Of a stretch of DNA of 64,000 bases, positions 53,593 to 63,120 are shown piece by piece (position 1 is the first letter of the stretch; every line of letters starts with the position of its first letter). The notes below the pieces were generated by a model. It ran no database searches. It saw nothing but the letters and a program-made list of their open reading frames with translations, and was not told the DNA's origin. This stretch comes from Pseudomonas sp. RIT288 (GTDB lineage Bacteria; Pseudomonadota; Gammaproteobacteria; Pseudomonadales; Pseudomonadaceae), in NCBI RefSeq assembly GCF_000631985.1, contig NZ_JFYN01000041.1:310001-374000 (forward strand). The letters are read 5' to 3'. The translations under genes were made by a program, and so were the position numbers.

Positions 53593-55070
53593 AGTTGAAT
53601 CCCTTTGTGAAGGCCGGCATTGGCCTCACGTTCGCGCTGATCTGGTCTTGCCCGACACTGGCCGCGATCACTGAAACCAAGAACTTCGGCCTGGAAGTGA
53701 AAATCACCGGCCAGTCCGAAGACGACCGCGACCTCGGCACCGCCAGCGGCGGCGACGTCAACGGTGTGGGCCTGGACCTGCGTCCGTGGGTCTACGGCGA
53801 AAGCGGCGCGTGGAGTGCCTACGCCATGGGTCAGGCCGTGACCTCGACCGACATCATCGAGACCGACACCCTGCAGCAGTCCGACGGTGAACAAACCACC
53901 GACAGCAGCGACCGCAAAACCAAGAAGAATTACCTGGCGATGCGCGAATTCTGGGTCGGCTACAGCGGCCTGACGCCGTACCCCGGCGAGATGCTCAAGT
54001 TCGGTCGCCAGCGTCTGCGCAATGACGACGGGCAATGGCGCGACACCAACATCGAAGCGCTGAACTGGACCTTCGACACCACCCTGTTACGGGCCAACGT
54101 CGGTGTCGCCGAACGCTTCAGCGAATACCGCACCGACCTCAAAGAGCTGGCGCCCAAAGACAAGGATCGCCTGCACGCCTACGCCGATGCCGCCTACCAG
54201 TGGACACCGGGTAACTGGGTCGGCATTCGCGGCCACCACACCCACGATGACGGCAAGCTCGATTACGCCGAACCGGGCGTGCCCCGCGACACCCTCGACA
54301 AAACCCAGAACGGCGACATCAGCTGGCTCGGTCTGACTGCCGACAGCGATGCCTACAACTGGCGCAACACCAACACCGTCAACTACTGGGGCAGCATCAC
54401 CGGCATGAGCGGCGACCTCGATTCGGTCAACCCGCTGAACGCTGATGGCAGCCGTCCTGCGCAAGCCAAACGCAGCGATGACATCAACGGCTGGGCCACC
54501 GACCTTGGCGTGCGTCTGCGCCTCGATCCGCAGTGGCAGGTCGGTGCGGCCTATGCCCGCGCCAGCGCCGATTACCAGCAGAACGGTCTGGAGAGCAACC
54601 GCTCCAACTACACCGGTACCCGCTCGCGCGTGCACCGTTTCGGCGAAGCGTTCCGTGGCGAAATGAACAACATGCAGACCGCCACCCTGTTCGGTTCGTG
54701 GATGCTCAACGACCAGTACGACGCCAGCCTGATCTACCACAAGTTCTGGCGCGTGGACGGCAACAAGCCGGTGGGCAGCAACGGCATCAACGCCGTGGAG
54801 AACAACACCGACGACGTCACCGGCGCGATCCTCTCCAGCACCTCGCTGCCGCTGCAGGATGGCAACAAGGACCTGGGTCAGGAGATGGACCTGGTGGTGA
54901 CCAAGTACTTCAAGCAAGGCCTGTTGCCGGCAGCCCTGAGCCAGTCGATCGACGAGCCGTCGGCGCTGGTGCGCTTCCGTGGCGGTGTATTCAAGCCCGG
55001 TGATGCCTATGGCAGCCAGGTCGATTCGTACATGCACCGCGCGTTCATCGACGTGATCTGGCGCTTCTGA
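53589..55070 (+). CDS. algE: Outer-membrane alginate export porin
   Basis: A 493-residue 18-strand beta-barrel through which alginate leaves. A signal peptide is about 1-25 (MKLNPFVKAGIGLTFALIWSC..TLAA). Alternating aromatic and hydrophilic strands include LDLRPWVYGESGAWSAYAMGQ, and the C-terminus ends IDVIWRF with a terminal Phe, the barrel-assembly signal. The ATG overlaps the algK stop. The TGA overlaps the ATG of a short frame 27 bases before algG. Confidence 0.95.
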   Translation: MKLNPFVKAGIGLTFALIWSCPTLAAITETKNFGLEVKITGQSEDDRDLGTASGGDVNGVGLDLRPWVYGESGAWSAYAMGQAVTSTDIIETDTLQQSDGEQTTDSSDRKTKKNYLAMREFWVGYSGLTPYPGEMLKFGRQRLRNDDGQWRDTNIEALNWTFDTTLLRANVGVAERFSEYRTDLKELAPKDKDRLHAYADAAYQWTPGNWVGIRGHHTHDDGKLDYAEPGVPRDTLDKTQNGDISWLGLTADSDAYNWRNTNTVNYWGSITGMSGDLDSVNPLNADGSRPAQAKRSDDINGWATDLGVRLRLDPQWQVGAAYARASADYQQNGLESNRSNYTGTRSRVHRFGEAFRGEMNNMQTATLFGSWMLNDQYDASLIYHKFWRVDGNKPVGSNGINAVENNTDDVTGAILSSTSLPLQDGNKDLGQEMDLVVTKYFKQGLLPAALSQSIDEPSALVRFRGGVFKPGDAYGSQVDSYMHRAFIDVIWRF

Positions 55071-55096
55071 TGCAAACCGCCAAGGGAGTGCCCGAC

Positions 55097-56683
55097 ATGC
55101 ACCACGCAAGGAAAGGCTCGCTCAGCCTGTTGGCCGGCGCCATGCTGCTGGCCTCCGCTGGCGCGTTCGCCACGGTGGAGCCGGCTGTGCCTCAACAAGG
55201 CAAGCCGGTGACCACCGCCAAAGAGCTGCAACAAGCCAAGACCTACACCGTCAGCAGCGCGCCAACCGAGGCGCTGGAACTGGCCAAGCCGAAACTGCCC
55301 GACCTGTCCGGCTTCACCGCCGAGGCTGCTGCCGCGAAAATCGTCCGTAGCAAAGCAGGCAAAGTCAGCGTGCGCCGGATGATGCAGGAAGACGCCCTGA
55401 AGGACTTCATCGGCGGCGACAACAAGATGGCCGAATGGGTGGTGCGTCAGCACGGCATCCCGCAGGCGATCTTCGTCGACGACGGTTACATGAACCTCAA
55501 GGATCTGGCGCAGAAGCTGCCCAAGCAGTACTTCAGCGAGACCTCGCCGGGCGTGTACCTGTCGAAGCTGCCGATCGTTGTGGGCCGTAAAGGCATCCTC
55601 GAAATCGACGGCCAGACCCAGGAATTGCGCCTGTCGCAAGAGGCCGGTTCGTTCCTGGTCAACGACGGCCAGCTGTTCGTGCGTGACACCAAAGTCACTG
55701 GCTGGCGCGAGAAGGACAACGGCCCGGCAACCTTCCGTTCGCCGAAGGAATTCCGTCCGTTCCTGCTGGCCTGGGGCGGCACCGAGACTTACATCGTCAA
55801 CAGCAAGATGGCCAGCTTCGGCTACGCCAACAGTAAGTCGTACGGGGTGAGTATTTCCCAGTACACGCCGAACATGGCCAAAGTGCTCAAGCGTCCCGAG
55901 CCGACCGGCTGGATCGTCGGCTCCGAGTTCTCCGACATGTGGTACGGCTTCTACTGCTACGAGACCCGCGACTTCGTGGTCAAGGGCAACACCTACAAGG
56001 ACAACATCGTTTACGGCATCGACCCGCACGACCGTTCCCACGGTCTGATCATTGCCGAGAACACTGTGTACGGCACGAAGAAGAAGCACGGGATCATTAT
56101 TTCCCGTGAGGTCAACGACAGCTTCATCTTCAACAACAAGAGCTACGACAACCACCTCTCGGGCCTGGTGATCGACCGTAACAGCGTCAACAACATCATT
56201 GCCTACAACGAGATCTACAAGAACCACACGGACGGCATCACGCTCTACGAGTCCGCCGACAACCTGCTGTGGGGCAACAAGGTCATCAGCAACAAGCGCC
56301 ACGGCATCCGCATTCGTAACAGCGTGAACATCCGCCTCTACGAAAACGTCGCCATGGCCAACGGCCTGACCGGCGTCTACGGCCACATCAAGGACCTGAC
56401 CGACACCGACCGTGACATCAAGCTCGACCCGTTCGACGCGCAAGTCTCGCTGATCGTGGTTGGCGGTGAACTGGCGGCCAACGGCAGCGGCCCGCTGTCG
56501 ATCGATTCGCCGTTGAGCGTCGAGCTGTACCGCGTATCGATGCTGGCGCCGACCAAATCCAGCGGCATCAGCTTCAACGGCATCCTTGGCGAGCGCCAGG
56601 ATGAAATTCTCGACTTGCTGGTGCGCCAGCAGAAAGCCGTGCTGATCGACCCTGTCGAACGCCAGACCGAAATGCAGGACTGA
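55097..56683 (+). CDS. algG: Mannuronan C5-epimerase
   Basis: A 528-residue periplasmic right-handed beta-helix enzyme that turns mannuronate into guluronate within the polymer. Signal peptide about 1-27 (LLAGAMLLASAGAFA). The catalytic motif DPHDRSHG contains His311. Parallel beta-helix repeats follow (VINNII-type, NSVNNIIAYNEIYKNHTDG). ATG 55097 has GGGAG eight bases upstream; the longer frame to 55070 is not preferred. Confidence 0.95.
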   Translation: MHHARKGSLSLLAGAMLLASAGAFATVEPAVPQQGKPVTTAKELQQAKTYTVSSAPTEALELAKPKLPDLSGFTAEAAAAKIVRSKAGKVSVRRMMQEDALKDFIGGDNKMAEWVVRQHGIPQAIFVDDGYMNLKDLAQKLPKQYFSETSPGVYLSKLPIVVGRKGILEIDGQTQELRLSQEAGSFLVNDGQLFVRDTKVTGWREKDNGPATFRSPKEFRPFLLAWGGTETYIVNSKMASFGYANSKSYGVSISQYTPNMAKVLKRPEPTGWIVGSEFSDMWYGFYCYETRDFVVKGNTYKDNIVYGIDPHDRSHGLIIAENTVYGTKKKHGIIISREVNDSFIFNNKSYDNHLSGLVIDRNSVNNIIAYNEIYKNHTDGITLYESADNLLWGNKVISNKRHGIRIRNSVNIRLYENVAMANGLTGVYGHIKDLTDTDRDIKLDPFDAQVSLIVVGGELAANGSGPLSIDSPLSVELYRVSMLAPTKSSGISFNGILGERQDEILDLLVRQQKAVLIDPVERQTEMQD

Positions 56684-56693
56684 GGATAATTTT

Positions 56694-58154
56694 ATGCACC
56701 CACACTTGATCAAATTACTCAGCCTGTCGGCCCTGACCGTGGGCATTCTGGCGGCCAGCAATGCTGCTCGCGCCGATGAAGCGGCGGGCGCCACACCGCC
56801 AAAATTCAGCGCTGAACCGTGCTGCAATCTGTGCCCGGCCGCGCACGATGCGAAGAACTACACCACGCGTTATCAGCAGAACTTCACCACGCTGGTGCAG
56901 GCGCAGGGCGACTGGCTGTTCCGTACCCAGGAAGATTTGCGCACCGAGTTCAACACCACCCCGGCCGGCTACAAACGCCTGCAACAGCTGCACGATGCGT
57001 TCAAGGCCAAAGGCGTCGAACTGGTGATCGTCTATCAGCCGACCCGTGGTCTGGTGAACCGCAACAAGCTCAACCCGCAGGAGAAAGCCGCGTTCGATTA
57101 CGAGAAAGCGCTGGGCAACTACAAGACCATGCTCGGGCGTTTCGCGCAGATGGGTTACGTGGTGCCGGACCTGTCGCCGCTGACCAACGAATCGCTGCCG
57201 GACACCCTGCCCGCCCACGATTTCTACTTCCGCGGCGACCAGCACTGGACCCCATACGGCGCTCAGCGCACGGCGAAAATCGTCGCCGAGAAGGTCAAGC
57301 AGATCCCGGCGTTCGCCGACATTCCCAAGCGTGAATTCGAGACCAAACGCACCGGGCGCATGGGCAAGACCGGCACCCTGCACAACATGGCCGGCCAGCT
57401 GTGCGGCACCAGTTACGCGATCCAGTACATGGACCAGTTCACCACCGAGCCGAAAGGCGAGGCCGGTGACGGCGACCTGTTCGGTGATTCCGGTAACCCG
57501 CAGATCACCCTCGTGGGCACCTCGCACAGCGGCAAGAACTACAACTTCGCCGGCTTCCTCGAAGAGGCGATCGGCGCTGACATTCTCAACGTCGCGTTCC
57601 CTGGCGGCGGCCTCGAAGGTTCGATGCTGCAGTACCTCGGTAGCGACGAATTCCAGAAAACTCCGCCGAAGATTCTGATCTGGGAATTCTCGCCGCTGTA
57701 CCGCCTCGACCAGGAAACCATCTATCGCCAGATGATGTCCCTTCTCGACAACGGCTGCGAAGGCAAAGACGCACAAATGTCCGCCAGCACCACGCTCAAG
57801 CCTGGCGGCAAACAGGAACTGCTGGTCAACAGCAAAAACCTGAACCTGCAGAACAGCAGCCATCAGGTCGACATCCGCTTCGCCGACACCTCGGTGAAAA
57901 CCCTGCAAGCCACCCTCTGGTACATGAACGGTCGCCACGAGGACATCAAGATCGAGAAACCGGAAACCTCCGACACCGACGGTCGTTTCGCCTTTGAGCT
58001 GCGCACGGACGAAGACTGGGCCTCGCAAAATCTGCTGGCAGTCGAAGTCCAGGGCCCGGAAGCGGGTACCGCGCCGCAAAAAGTCGAAGCGAAAATCTGC
58101 AAACGCAACGTATTCCCGGGCGCTGGGCCACAAACCGCTCAGCTCGGGCAATGA
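56694..58154 (+). CDS. algX: Alginate O-acetyltransferase AlgX
   Basis: A 486-residue periplasmic SGNH-like acetyltransferase that adds acetyl groups to mannuronate. Signal peptide about 1-27 (LSALTVGILAASNAARA). The triad is Asp182/His184 in GDQHW and Ser277 in GTSHSG. A C-terminal carbohydrate-binding module starts about residue 355. The stop overlaps a start codon 12 bases before the chosen algL start. Confidence 0.95.
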   Translation: MHPHLIKLLSLSALTVGILAASNAARADEAAGATPPKFSAEPCCNLCPAAHDAKNYTTRYQQNFTTLVQAQGDWLFRTQEDLRTEFNTTPAGYKRLQQLHDAFKAKGVELVIVYQPTRGLVNRNKLNPQEKAAFDYEKALGNYKTMLGRFAQMGYVVPDLSPLTNESLPDTLPAHDFYFRGDQHWTPYGAQRTAKIVAEKVKQIPAFADIPKREFETKRTGRMGKTGTLHNMAGQLCGTSYAIQYMDQFTTEPKGEAGDGDLFGDSGNPQITLVGTSHSGKNYNFAGFLEEAIGADILNVAFPGGGLEGSMLQYLGSDEFQKTPPKILIWEFSPLYRLDQETIYRQMMSLLDNGCEGKDAQMSASTTLKPGGKQELLVNSKNLNLQNSSHQVDIRFADTSVKTLQATLWYMNGRHEDIKIEKPETSDTDGRFAFELRTDEDWASQNLLAVEVQGPEAGTAPQKVEAKICKRNVFPGAGPQTAQLGQ

Positions 58155-58162
58155 GGTCTGCT

Positions 58163-59287
58163 ATGCGAAATCGAACGATCAAACACTTGCTTGCACCATC
58201 CCTGCTGACCCTGGCGATGTTCGCCGGGGCCACTCAGGCCGCCGCGCCACTGCGCCCGCCGCAGGGTTACTTCGCGCCTGTGGATAAATTCAAGAGCGGC
58301 GACAAGAGCGAAGGCTGCGATGCGATGCCGGCGCCGTACACCGGGCCGCTGCAATTTCGCAGCAAATACGAAGGCTCGGACAAAGCCCGCGCGACCCTGA
58401 ACGTGCAGTCGGAAAAAGCCTTCCGCGACACCACCAAGGACATCACCACCCTGGAGCGTGGCACCGCCAAACGCGTCATGCAGTTCATGCGCGACGGTCG
58501 TCCGGAGCAGCTCGACTGCACGCTGAACTGGCTGACCGCGTGGGCCAAGGCCGATGCGTTGATGTCGAAAGACTTCAACCACACCGGCAAGTCGATGCGC
58601 AAATGGGCGCTGGGCAGCATGGCGTCTTCGTACATCCGCCTGAAGTTCTCCGACTCGCATCCGCTGGCCACGCATCAGCAAGAAGCGCAGCAGATCGAAG
58701 CGTGGTTCAGCAAGATGGCCGATCAGGTGGTCAGCGACTGGGACAACCTGCCGCTGGAAAAAACCAACAACCACTCGTACTGGGCTGCCTGGTCGGTGAT
58801 GGCCACCGCCGTCGCCACCAACCGTCGCGACCTGTTCGATTGGGCGGTGAAGGAATACAAGGTTGGCGTCAATCAAGTCGATGCCGACGGCTTCCTGCCC
58901 AACGAACTCAAGCGCCAGCAACGCGCACTCGCCTATCACAACTACGCCCTGCCACCACTGGCGATGATCGCCAGTTTTGCCCAGGTCAACGGTGTCGATC
59001 TGCGTCAGGAAAACAACAGCGCGCTCAAGCGTCTGGGTGACCGGGTGCTGGCCGGGGTGAAAGACCCGGATCAGTTCGAGAAGAAGAACGGCAAAGAGCA
59101 GGACATGACCGACCTGAAAGAGGACATGAAGTTCGCCTGGCTCGAACCGTTCTGCACCCTCTACACCTGCCCGCCGGACGTGATCGAGAAGAAGCACGGC
59201 ATGCAACCGTTCAAGACCTTCCGCCTGGGCGGCGACCTGACCAAGGTCTACGACCCGTCGCACGAGAAGGGCAACAAGGGTTCGTAA
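58163..59287 (+). CDS. algL: Alginate lyase
   Basis: A 374-residue periplasmic (alpha/alpha)6 lyase (PL5) that cuts alginate by beta-elimination and clears polymer from the periplasm. Signal peptide about 1-27 (LLAPSLLTLAMFAGATQAA). The catalytic motif NNHSYW includes Asn203 and His204. Start ATG 58163 has GAGG six bases upstream; ATG 58151 overlaps the algX stop and is the alternative. Confidence 0.94.
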   Translation: MRNRTIKHLLAPSLLTLAMFAGATQAAAPLRPPQGYFAPVDKFKSGDKSEGCDAMPAPYTGPLQFRSKYEGSDKARATLNVQSEKAFRDTTKDITTLERGTAKRVMQFMRDGRPEQLDCTLNWLTAWAKADALMSKDFNHTGKSMRKWALGSMASSYIRLKFSDSHPLATHQQEAQQIEAWFSKMADQVVSDWDNLPLEKTNNHSYWAAWSVMATAVATNRRDLFDWAVKEYKVGVNQVDADGFLPNELKRQQRALAYHNYALPPLAMIASFAQVNGVDLRQENNSALKRLGDRVLAGVKDPDQFEKKNGKEQDMTDLKEDMKFAWLEPFCTLYTCPPDVIEKKHGMQPFKTFRLGGDLTKVYDPSHEKGNKGS

Positions 59288-59304
59288 GATCAAAACGCAA
59301 AACC

Positions 59305-59393
59305 CTGTAGGAGCTGCGGCACGCTGCGATCTTTTGACTCTGATTTTCAAAAGACAAGATCAAAAGATCGCAGCCTTCGGCAGCTCCTACAGG
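59305..59393. repeat. REP palindrome, algL-algI gap
   Basis: An inverted repeat CTGTAGGAGCTGCGGCACGC and complement, 17 bp after algL. Confidence 0.84.
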
Positions 59394-59487
59394 GGGCAAC
59401 GAGATTTGAGTTAGCCCTCCGGTTTTTCATGGGGGGTTTGGGGGGGCTTTGGCCCTTGACTGTTGGTTCAAACATGGAGAGATCGGG

Positions 59488-61053
59488 ATGGTATTTTCAT
59501 CCAACGTGTTCCTGTTTCTGTTCTTGCCGATCTTTCTCGGCTTGTACTACTTGAGCGGGCAACGCTATCGCAACCTGTTGCTGCTGATCGCCAGCTACGT
59601 GTTCTACGCGTGGTGGCGGGTGGACTTCCTGGCGCTGTTCGCCGGCGTCACCCTGTGGAACTACTGGATCGGCCTGAAAGTCGGTGCCGCCGGCGTGCGC
59701 ACCAAACCGGCACAGCGCTGGCTGCTGCTCGGTGTCGCGGTCGACCTGTGCATCCTCGGCTACTTCAAATACGCCAACTTCGGCGTGGACAGCATCAACG
59801 CGATCATGACCTCGTTCGGTCTGGAACCGTTCATCCTGACCCACGTGCTGCTGCCGATCGGCATCTCGTTCTACATCTTCGAATCGATCAGCTACATCAT
59901 CGACGTGTATCGCGGCGACACCCCGGCCACCCGCAACCTGATCGACTTCGCAGCGTTCGTGGCGATCTTCCCGCACCTGATTGCCGGCCCGGTCCTGCGC
60001 TTTCGCGACCTCGCCGACCAGTTCAATAACCGCACGCACACCCTCGACAAGTTCTCCGAAGGTTGCACGCGGTTCATGCAGGGTTTCATCAAGAAGGTGT
60101 TCATCGCCGACACCCTCGCGGTAGTGGCCGACCACTGCTTCGCCCTGCAAAACCCGACTACGGGTGATGCCTGGCTCGGCGCACTGGCGTACACCGCGCA
60201 GCTGTATTTCGACTTCTCCGGTTACAGCGACATGGCCATCGGCCTGGGCCTGATGATGGGTTTCCGCTTCATGGAAAACTTCAAGCAGCCGTACATCAGC
60301 CAGTCGATCACCGAGTTCTGGCGCCGCTGGCACATCAGCCTGTCGACCTGGCTGCGTGACTACCTGTACATAACCCTCGGCGGTAACCGTAAAGGCACGC
60401 TGATGACCTATCGCAACCTGTTCCTGACCATGCTCCTCGGTGGCCTGTGGCACGGCGCGAACATCACTTACATCGTCTGGGGCGCCTGGCACGGCATGTG
60501 GCTGGCGATCGAAAAAATGCTCGGCATCAACACCTCGCCGCGCAGCCTCAACCCGATCCGCTGGGCGCTGACCTTCCTGCTGGTGGTCATGGGCTGGGTG
60601 ATCTTCCGTGCCGAAAACCTGCACGTCGCGGGGCGCATGTACGGCGCGATGTTCAGCTTCAGTGACTGGTCGCTGTCGGAACTCAACCGCGCCAGCCTCA
60701 CCGGCCTGCAAGTGGCAACCCTGGTGGTGGCGTACGCAACGCTGGCGTTCTTCGGCCTGCGTGATCTGTACACCAACCAGCCTCCAGTGAAGAGCAAACC
60801 TGAAGTCAACGTCGAGGCCAACGGCCCTGCCACCGCGACCCCGGGCATGATCAAGGCAGCCCCTGGCGAAAACCCGGCGAGCATCCACGAACCTGGTTAC
60901 ACCGTCGGCGTCGAAGCCCAGGTGCAACCGGCCTACTGGACGGCGGACTGGTCACGCTACGTGATGCGCGGGCTGATCCTGCTGCTGTTCATCGCCTCGA
61001 TTCTCAAACTCTCGGCGCAAAGCTTCTCGCCGTTCCTTTACTTCCAGTTCTGA
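59488..61053 (+). CDS. algI: Alginate O-acetylation membrane protein AlgI
   Basis: A 521-residue MBOAT-family multi-pass inner-membrane protein that passes acetyl groups to the periplasm. The conserved His322 is in LWHGANITYIVWG. RFWRRWHISLSTWLRDY-type MBOAT segment (EFWRRWHISLS) is visible. A non-membrane insert (about 430-490) is Pro/Glu/Ala-rich and may be a loop. ATG 59488 has GGAGA about 11 bases upstream; the extension to 59449 is not preferred. Confidence 0.95.
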   Translation: MVFSSNVFLFLFLPIFLGLYYLSGQRYRNLLLLIASYVFYAWWRVDFLALFAGVTLWNYWIGLKVGAAGVRTKPAQRWLLLGVAVDLCILGYFKYANFGVDSINAIMTSFGLEPFILTHVLLPIGISFYIFESISYIIDVYRGDTPATRNLIDFAAFVAIFPHLIAGPVLRFRDLADQFNNRTHTLDKFSEGCTRFMQGFIKKVFIADTLAVVADHCFALQNPTTGDAWLGALAYTAQLYFDFSGYSDMAIGLGLMMGFRFMENFKQPYISQSITEFWRRWHISLSTWLRDYLYITLGGNRKGTLMTYRNLFLTMLLGGLWHGANITYIVWGAWHGMWLAIEKMLGINTSPRSLNPIRWALTFLLVVMGWVIFRAENLHVAGRMYGAMFSFSDWSLSELNRASLTGLQVATLVVAYATLAFFGLRDLYTNQPPVKSKPEVNVEANGPATATPGMIKAAPGENPASIHEPGYTVGVEAQVQPAYWTADWSRYVMRGLILLLFIASILKLSAQSFSPFLYFQF

Positions 61054-61063
61054 GGGATCTGAC

Positions 61064-62239
61064 ATGACCCGCTCATTACGCATCTTCTACATCGCGCTGT
61101 TTCTGCTGACCCTGCTGGTGCTCGGTCTGTGGTCGGTGCGCAGCTTCTTCGGCTTCAGCACCAACGCTGATGCGACCGTGCTCAATGGTCGCTGGACCAA
61201 AGCCGTGGAAACCCACTATGACGACCAGTTTCCGATCAAGCGCCTGGGCACCAACCTCTGGGCGGCGCTGGATTTCAAACTGTTCAACGAAGGGCGTCCG
61301 GGCGTAGTGCTCGGTCGCGATCAGTGGCTGTACAGCGACGAGGAATTCAACCCGATCGTCAACGAAGAACTGAACCTGCAAGGCAACTACGCGCTGGTCG
61401 AAGGCGTGCGCCAGACCCTGAAAGAGAAAGGCGTGAAACTGGTGATGGCGATCGTGCCGGCCAAGGTACGCCTGTACCCGGAACACTTGGGTGAAGTGAA
61501 ACCGGCGAGCATCCACGCCAACCTCTATCAGGATTTCCACGCCCGTGTCGCGGCGGACAAGATCCTCGCCCCGGACCTGCTCGGCCCGCTGCAAAAAGCC
61601 AAGCAGAACGGTCAGCAAGTGTTCCTGCGCACCGACACCCACTGGACGCCTGAAGGCGCCGAGATCGCGGCCAACACCCTGGCGAAAACCATCGCCGACA
61701 AGTTCCCGCTCAGCGGCGAGCCGCAGCGCTTTGTCACCACGCCAGCGGAGAAGGTCACGCACAAGGGCGACCTGCGTCTGTTCCTGCCGCTGGATCCGCT
61801 GTTCGAAAACCTGATGCCAGCACAAGAGCCGCTGCAGAAGCGCAACACCGTGGCCGCCGCCGAGCAACCTGCCGGTGACGACGCGCTGTTCGCCAACAGC
61901 GAAGTACCGGTCGCACTGATCGGCACCAGCTACAGCGCCAACCCCAACTGGAACTTCGTCGGTGCGCTGAAACAAGCGCTGCACAGCGACGTCGTGAACT
62001 ACGCCGAAGACGGCCACGGCCCGATCCTGCCGATGCTCAGCTACCTGAAAAGCGATGACTTCAAGAACAGCCCGCCACAGGTGCTGATCTGGGAGTTTCC
62101 TGAACGATATCTGCCTGTGAACAACGAAATCGGCGACGCCGACCCACAGTGGGTCGCAGAGCTCAAACAAGCCGGTGCTCGCCAACAAAACGTAGCCATC
62201 AACACTAAATCCGAGACGCCCGATCGGGCGCAAAACTGA
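61064..62239 (+). CDS. algJ: Alginate O-acetyltransferase AlgJ
   Basis: A 391-residue membrane-anchored, AlgX-like SGNH protein. N-terminal anchor about 5-25. The active-site residues are Asp191/His193 in RTDTHWTPEG and Ser289 in GTSYSANP. It is 10 bp downstream of algI and is needed with AlgI and AlgF for acetyl transfer to AlgX. Confidence 0.95.
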   Translation: MTRSLRIFYIALFLLTLLVLGLWSVRSFFGFSTNADATVLNGRWTKAVETHYDDQFPIKRLGTNLWAALDFKLFNEGRPGVVLGRDQWLYSDEEFNPIVNEELNLQGNYALVEGVRQTLKEKGVKLVMAIVPAKVRLYPEHLGEVKPASIHANLYQDFHARVAADKILAPDLLGPLQKAKQNGQQVFLRTDTHWTPEGAEIAANTLAKTIADKFPLSGEPQRFVTTPAEKVTHKGDLRLFLPLDPLFENLMPAQEPLQKRNTVAAAEQPAGDDALFANSEVPVALIGTSYSANPNWNFVGALKQALHSDVVNYAEDGHGPILPMLSYLKSDDFKNSPPQVLIWEFPERYLPVNNEIGDADPQWVAELKQAGARQQNVAINTKSETPDRAQN

Positions 62240-62254
62240 AAGAGAGGTAACACC

Positions 62255-62911
62255 ATGACTTTCACGACTACTCCTCGTCGTCTCGCTAAAAGCTTTGCAC
62301 TGGTCGCTGGCCTCAGCGTGCTGTCGGTCCAGGCTTTCGCCGGTGGTGACGCCGCGCTGTACGGCCCGACTGCACCGAAAGGCTCGACCTTCGTGCGTAT
62401 CTATAACGCCAGCAACGCCGAAGTCAGCGCCACCGTCGGCAGCACTAATCTGAGCGACGTCGCGCCGCTGGCCAGCAGCGACTTCAGCTTCATGCCGGGC
62501 GGTGACTACAGCGCCAAAGTCGGCAGCCAGACCCTGCCGGTCAAACTTGCCGGTGACCACTACTACACCCTGGTCAACAACGCATCCGGCGCGCCGCAAC
62601 TGATCGAAGAACCGCCGTTCAAGAACAAGCAGAAATCCCTGGTGCGCGTGCAGAACCTCAGCGACAAGCCGCTGACCCTGAAGACCGCCGACGGCAAGAC
62701 CGACGTGGTGCCGAACGTGGCCGCCAAGGGCCGTGGCGAGCGTGAAATCAACCCGGTGAAAGTGAGCCTCGCGCTGTACGAGGGCGACAAGAAGGTCGGC
62801 GACGTGAAACCGGTCGCCCTGGAGCGCGGTGAAGCAGCCGTGCTGTACGTCACCGGCAACGGCAGCAACCTGTCGCCAGTCTGGGTGAAACGCCCGGTGT
62901 CGACGCGCTAA
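62255..62911 (+). CDS. algF: Alginate O-acetylation adaptor AlgF
   Basis: A 218-residue periplasmic protein with signal peptide about 1-29 (SFALVAGLSVLSVQAFA). The mature part is beta-rich (FVRIYNASNAEVSATVGSTNLSDVAPLASSDFSFMPGG) with two similar halves. It participates in acetyl transfer with AlgI/J/X. GAGAGG lies eight bases upstream of ATG 62255. Confidence 0.93.
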   Translation: MTFTTTPRRLAKSFALVAGLSVLSVQAFAGGDAALYGPTAPKGSTFVRIYNASNAEVSATVGSTNLSDVAPLASSDFSFMPGGDYSAKVGSQTLPVKLAGDHYYTLVNNASGAPQLIEEPPFKNKQKSLVRVQNLSDKPLTLKTADGKTDVVPNVAAKGRGEREINPVKVSLALYEGDKKVGDVKPVALERGEAAVLYVTGNGSNLSPVWVKRPVSTR

Positions 62912-62937
62912 CAAATTTCCCGCAGAGACGCTGATCT

Positions 62938-63024
62938 CTGTAGGAGCTGCGGCACGCTGCGATCTTTTGATCTTCGGCGTCATTAAAGACGCCAAAAGAT
63001 CGCAGCCTTCGGCAGCTCCTACAG
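62938..63024. repeat. REP palindrome, algF-algA gap
   Basis: TGTAGGAGCTGCGGCACGCT and complement around a short GGCGTCATTAAAGACGCC hairpin, in the 209-bp gap before algA. Confidence 0.84.
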
Positions 63025-63120
63025 GGAATCGCGGCGGTCTCTGGATACGAGACAAAAACAAGAGTGAAACGACACAACGTTCGTGCCTCTAACCAATCGA
63101 TTTTTATGGAGTAAACAACA

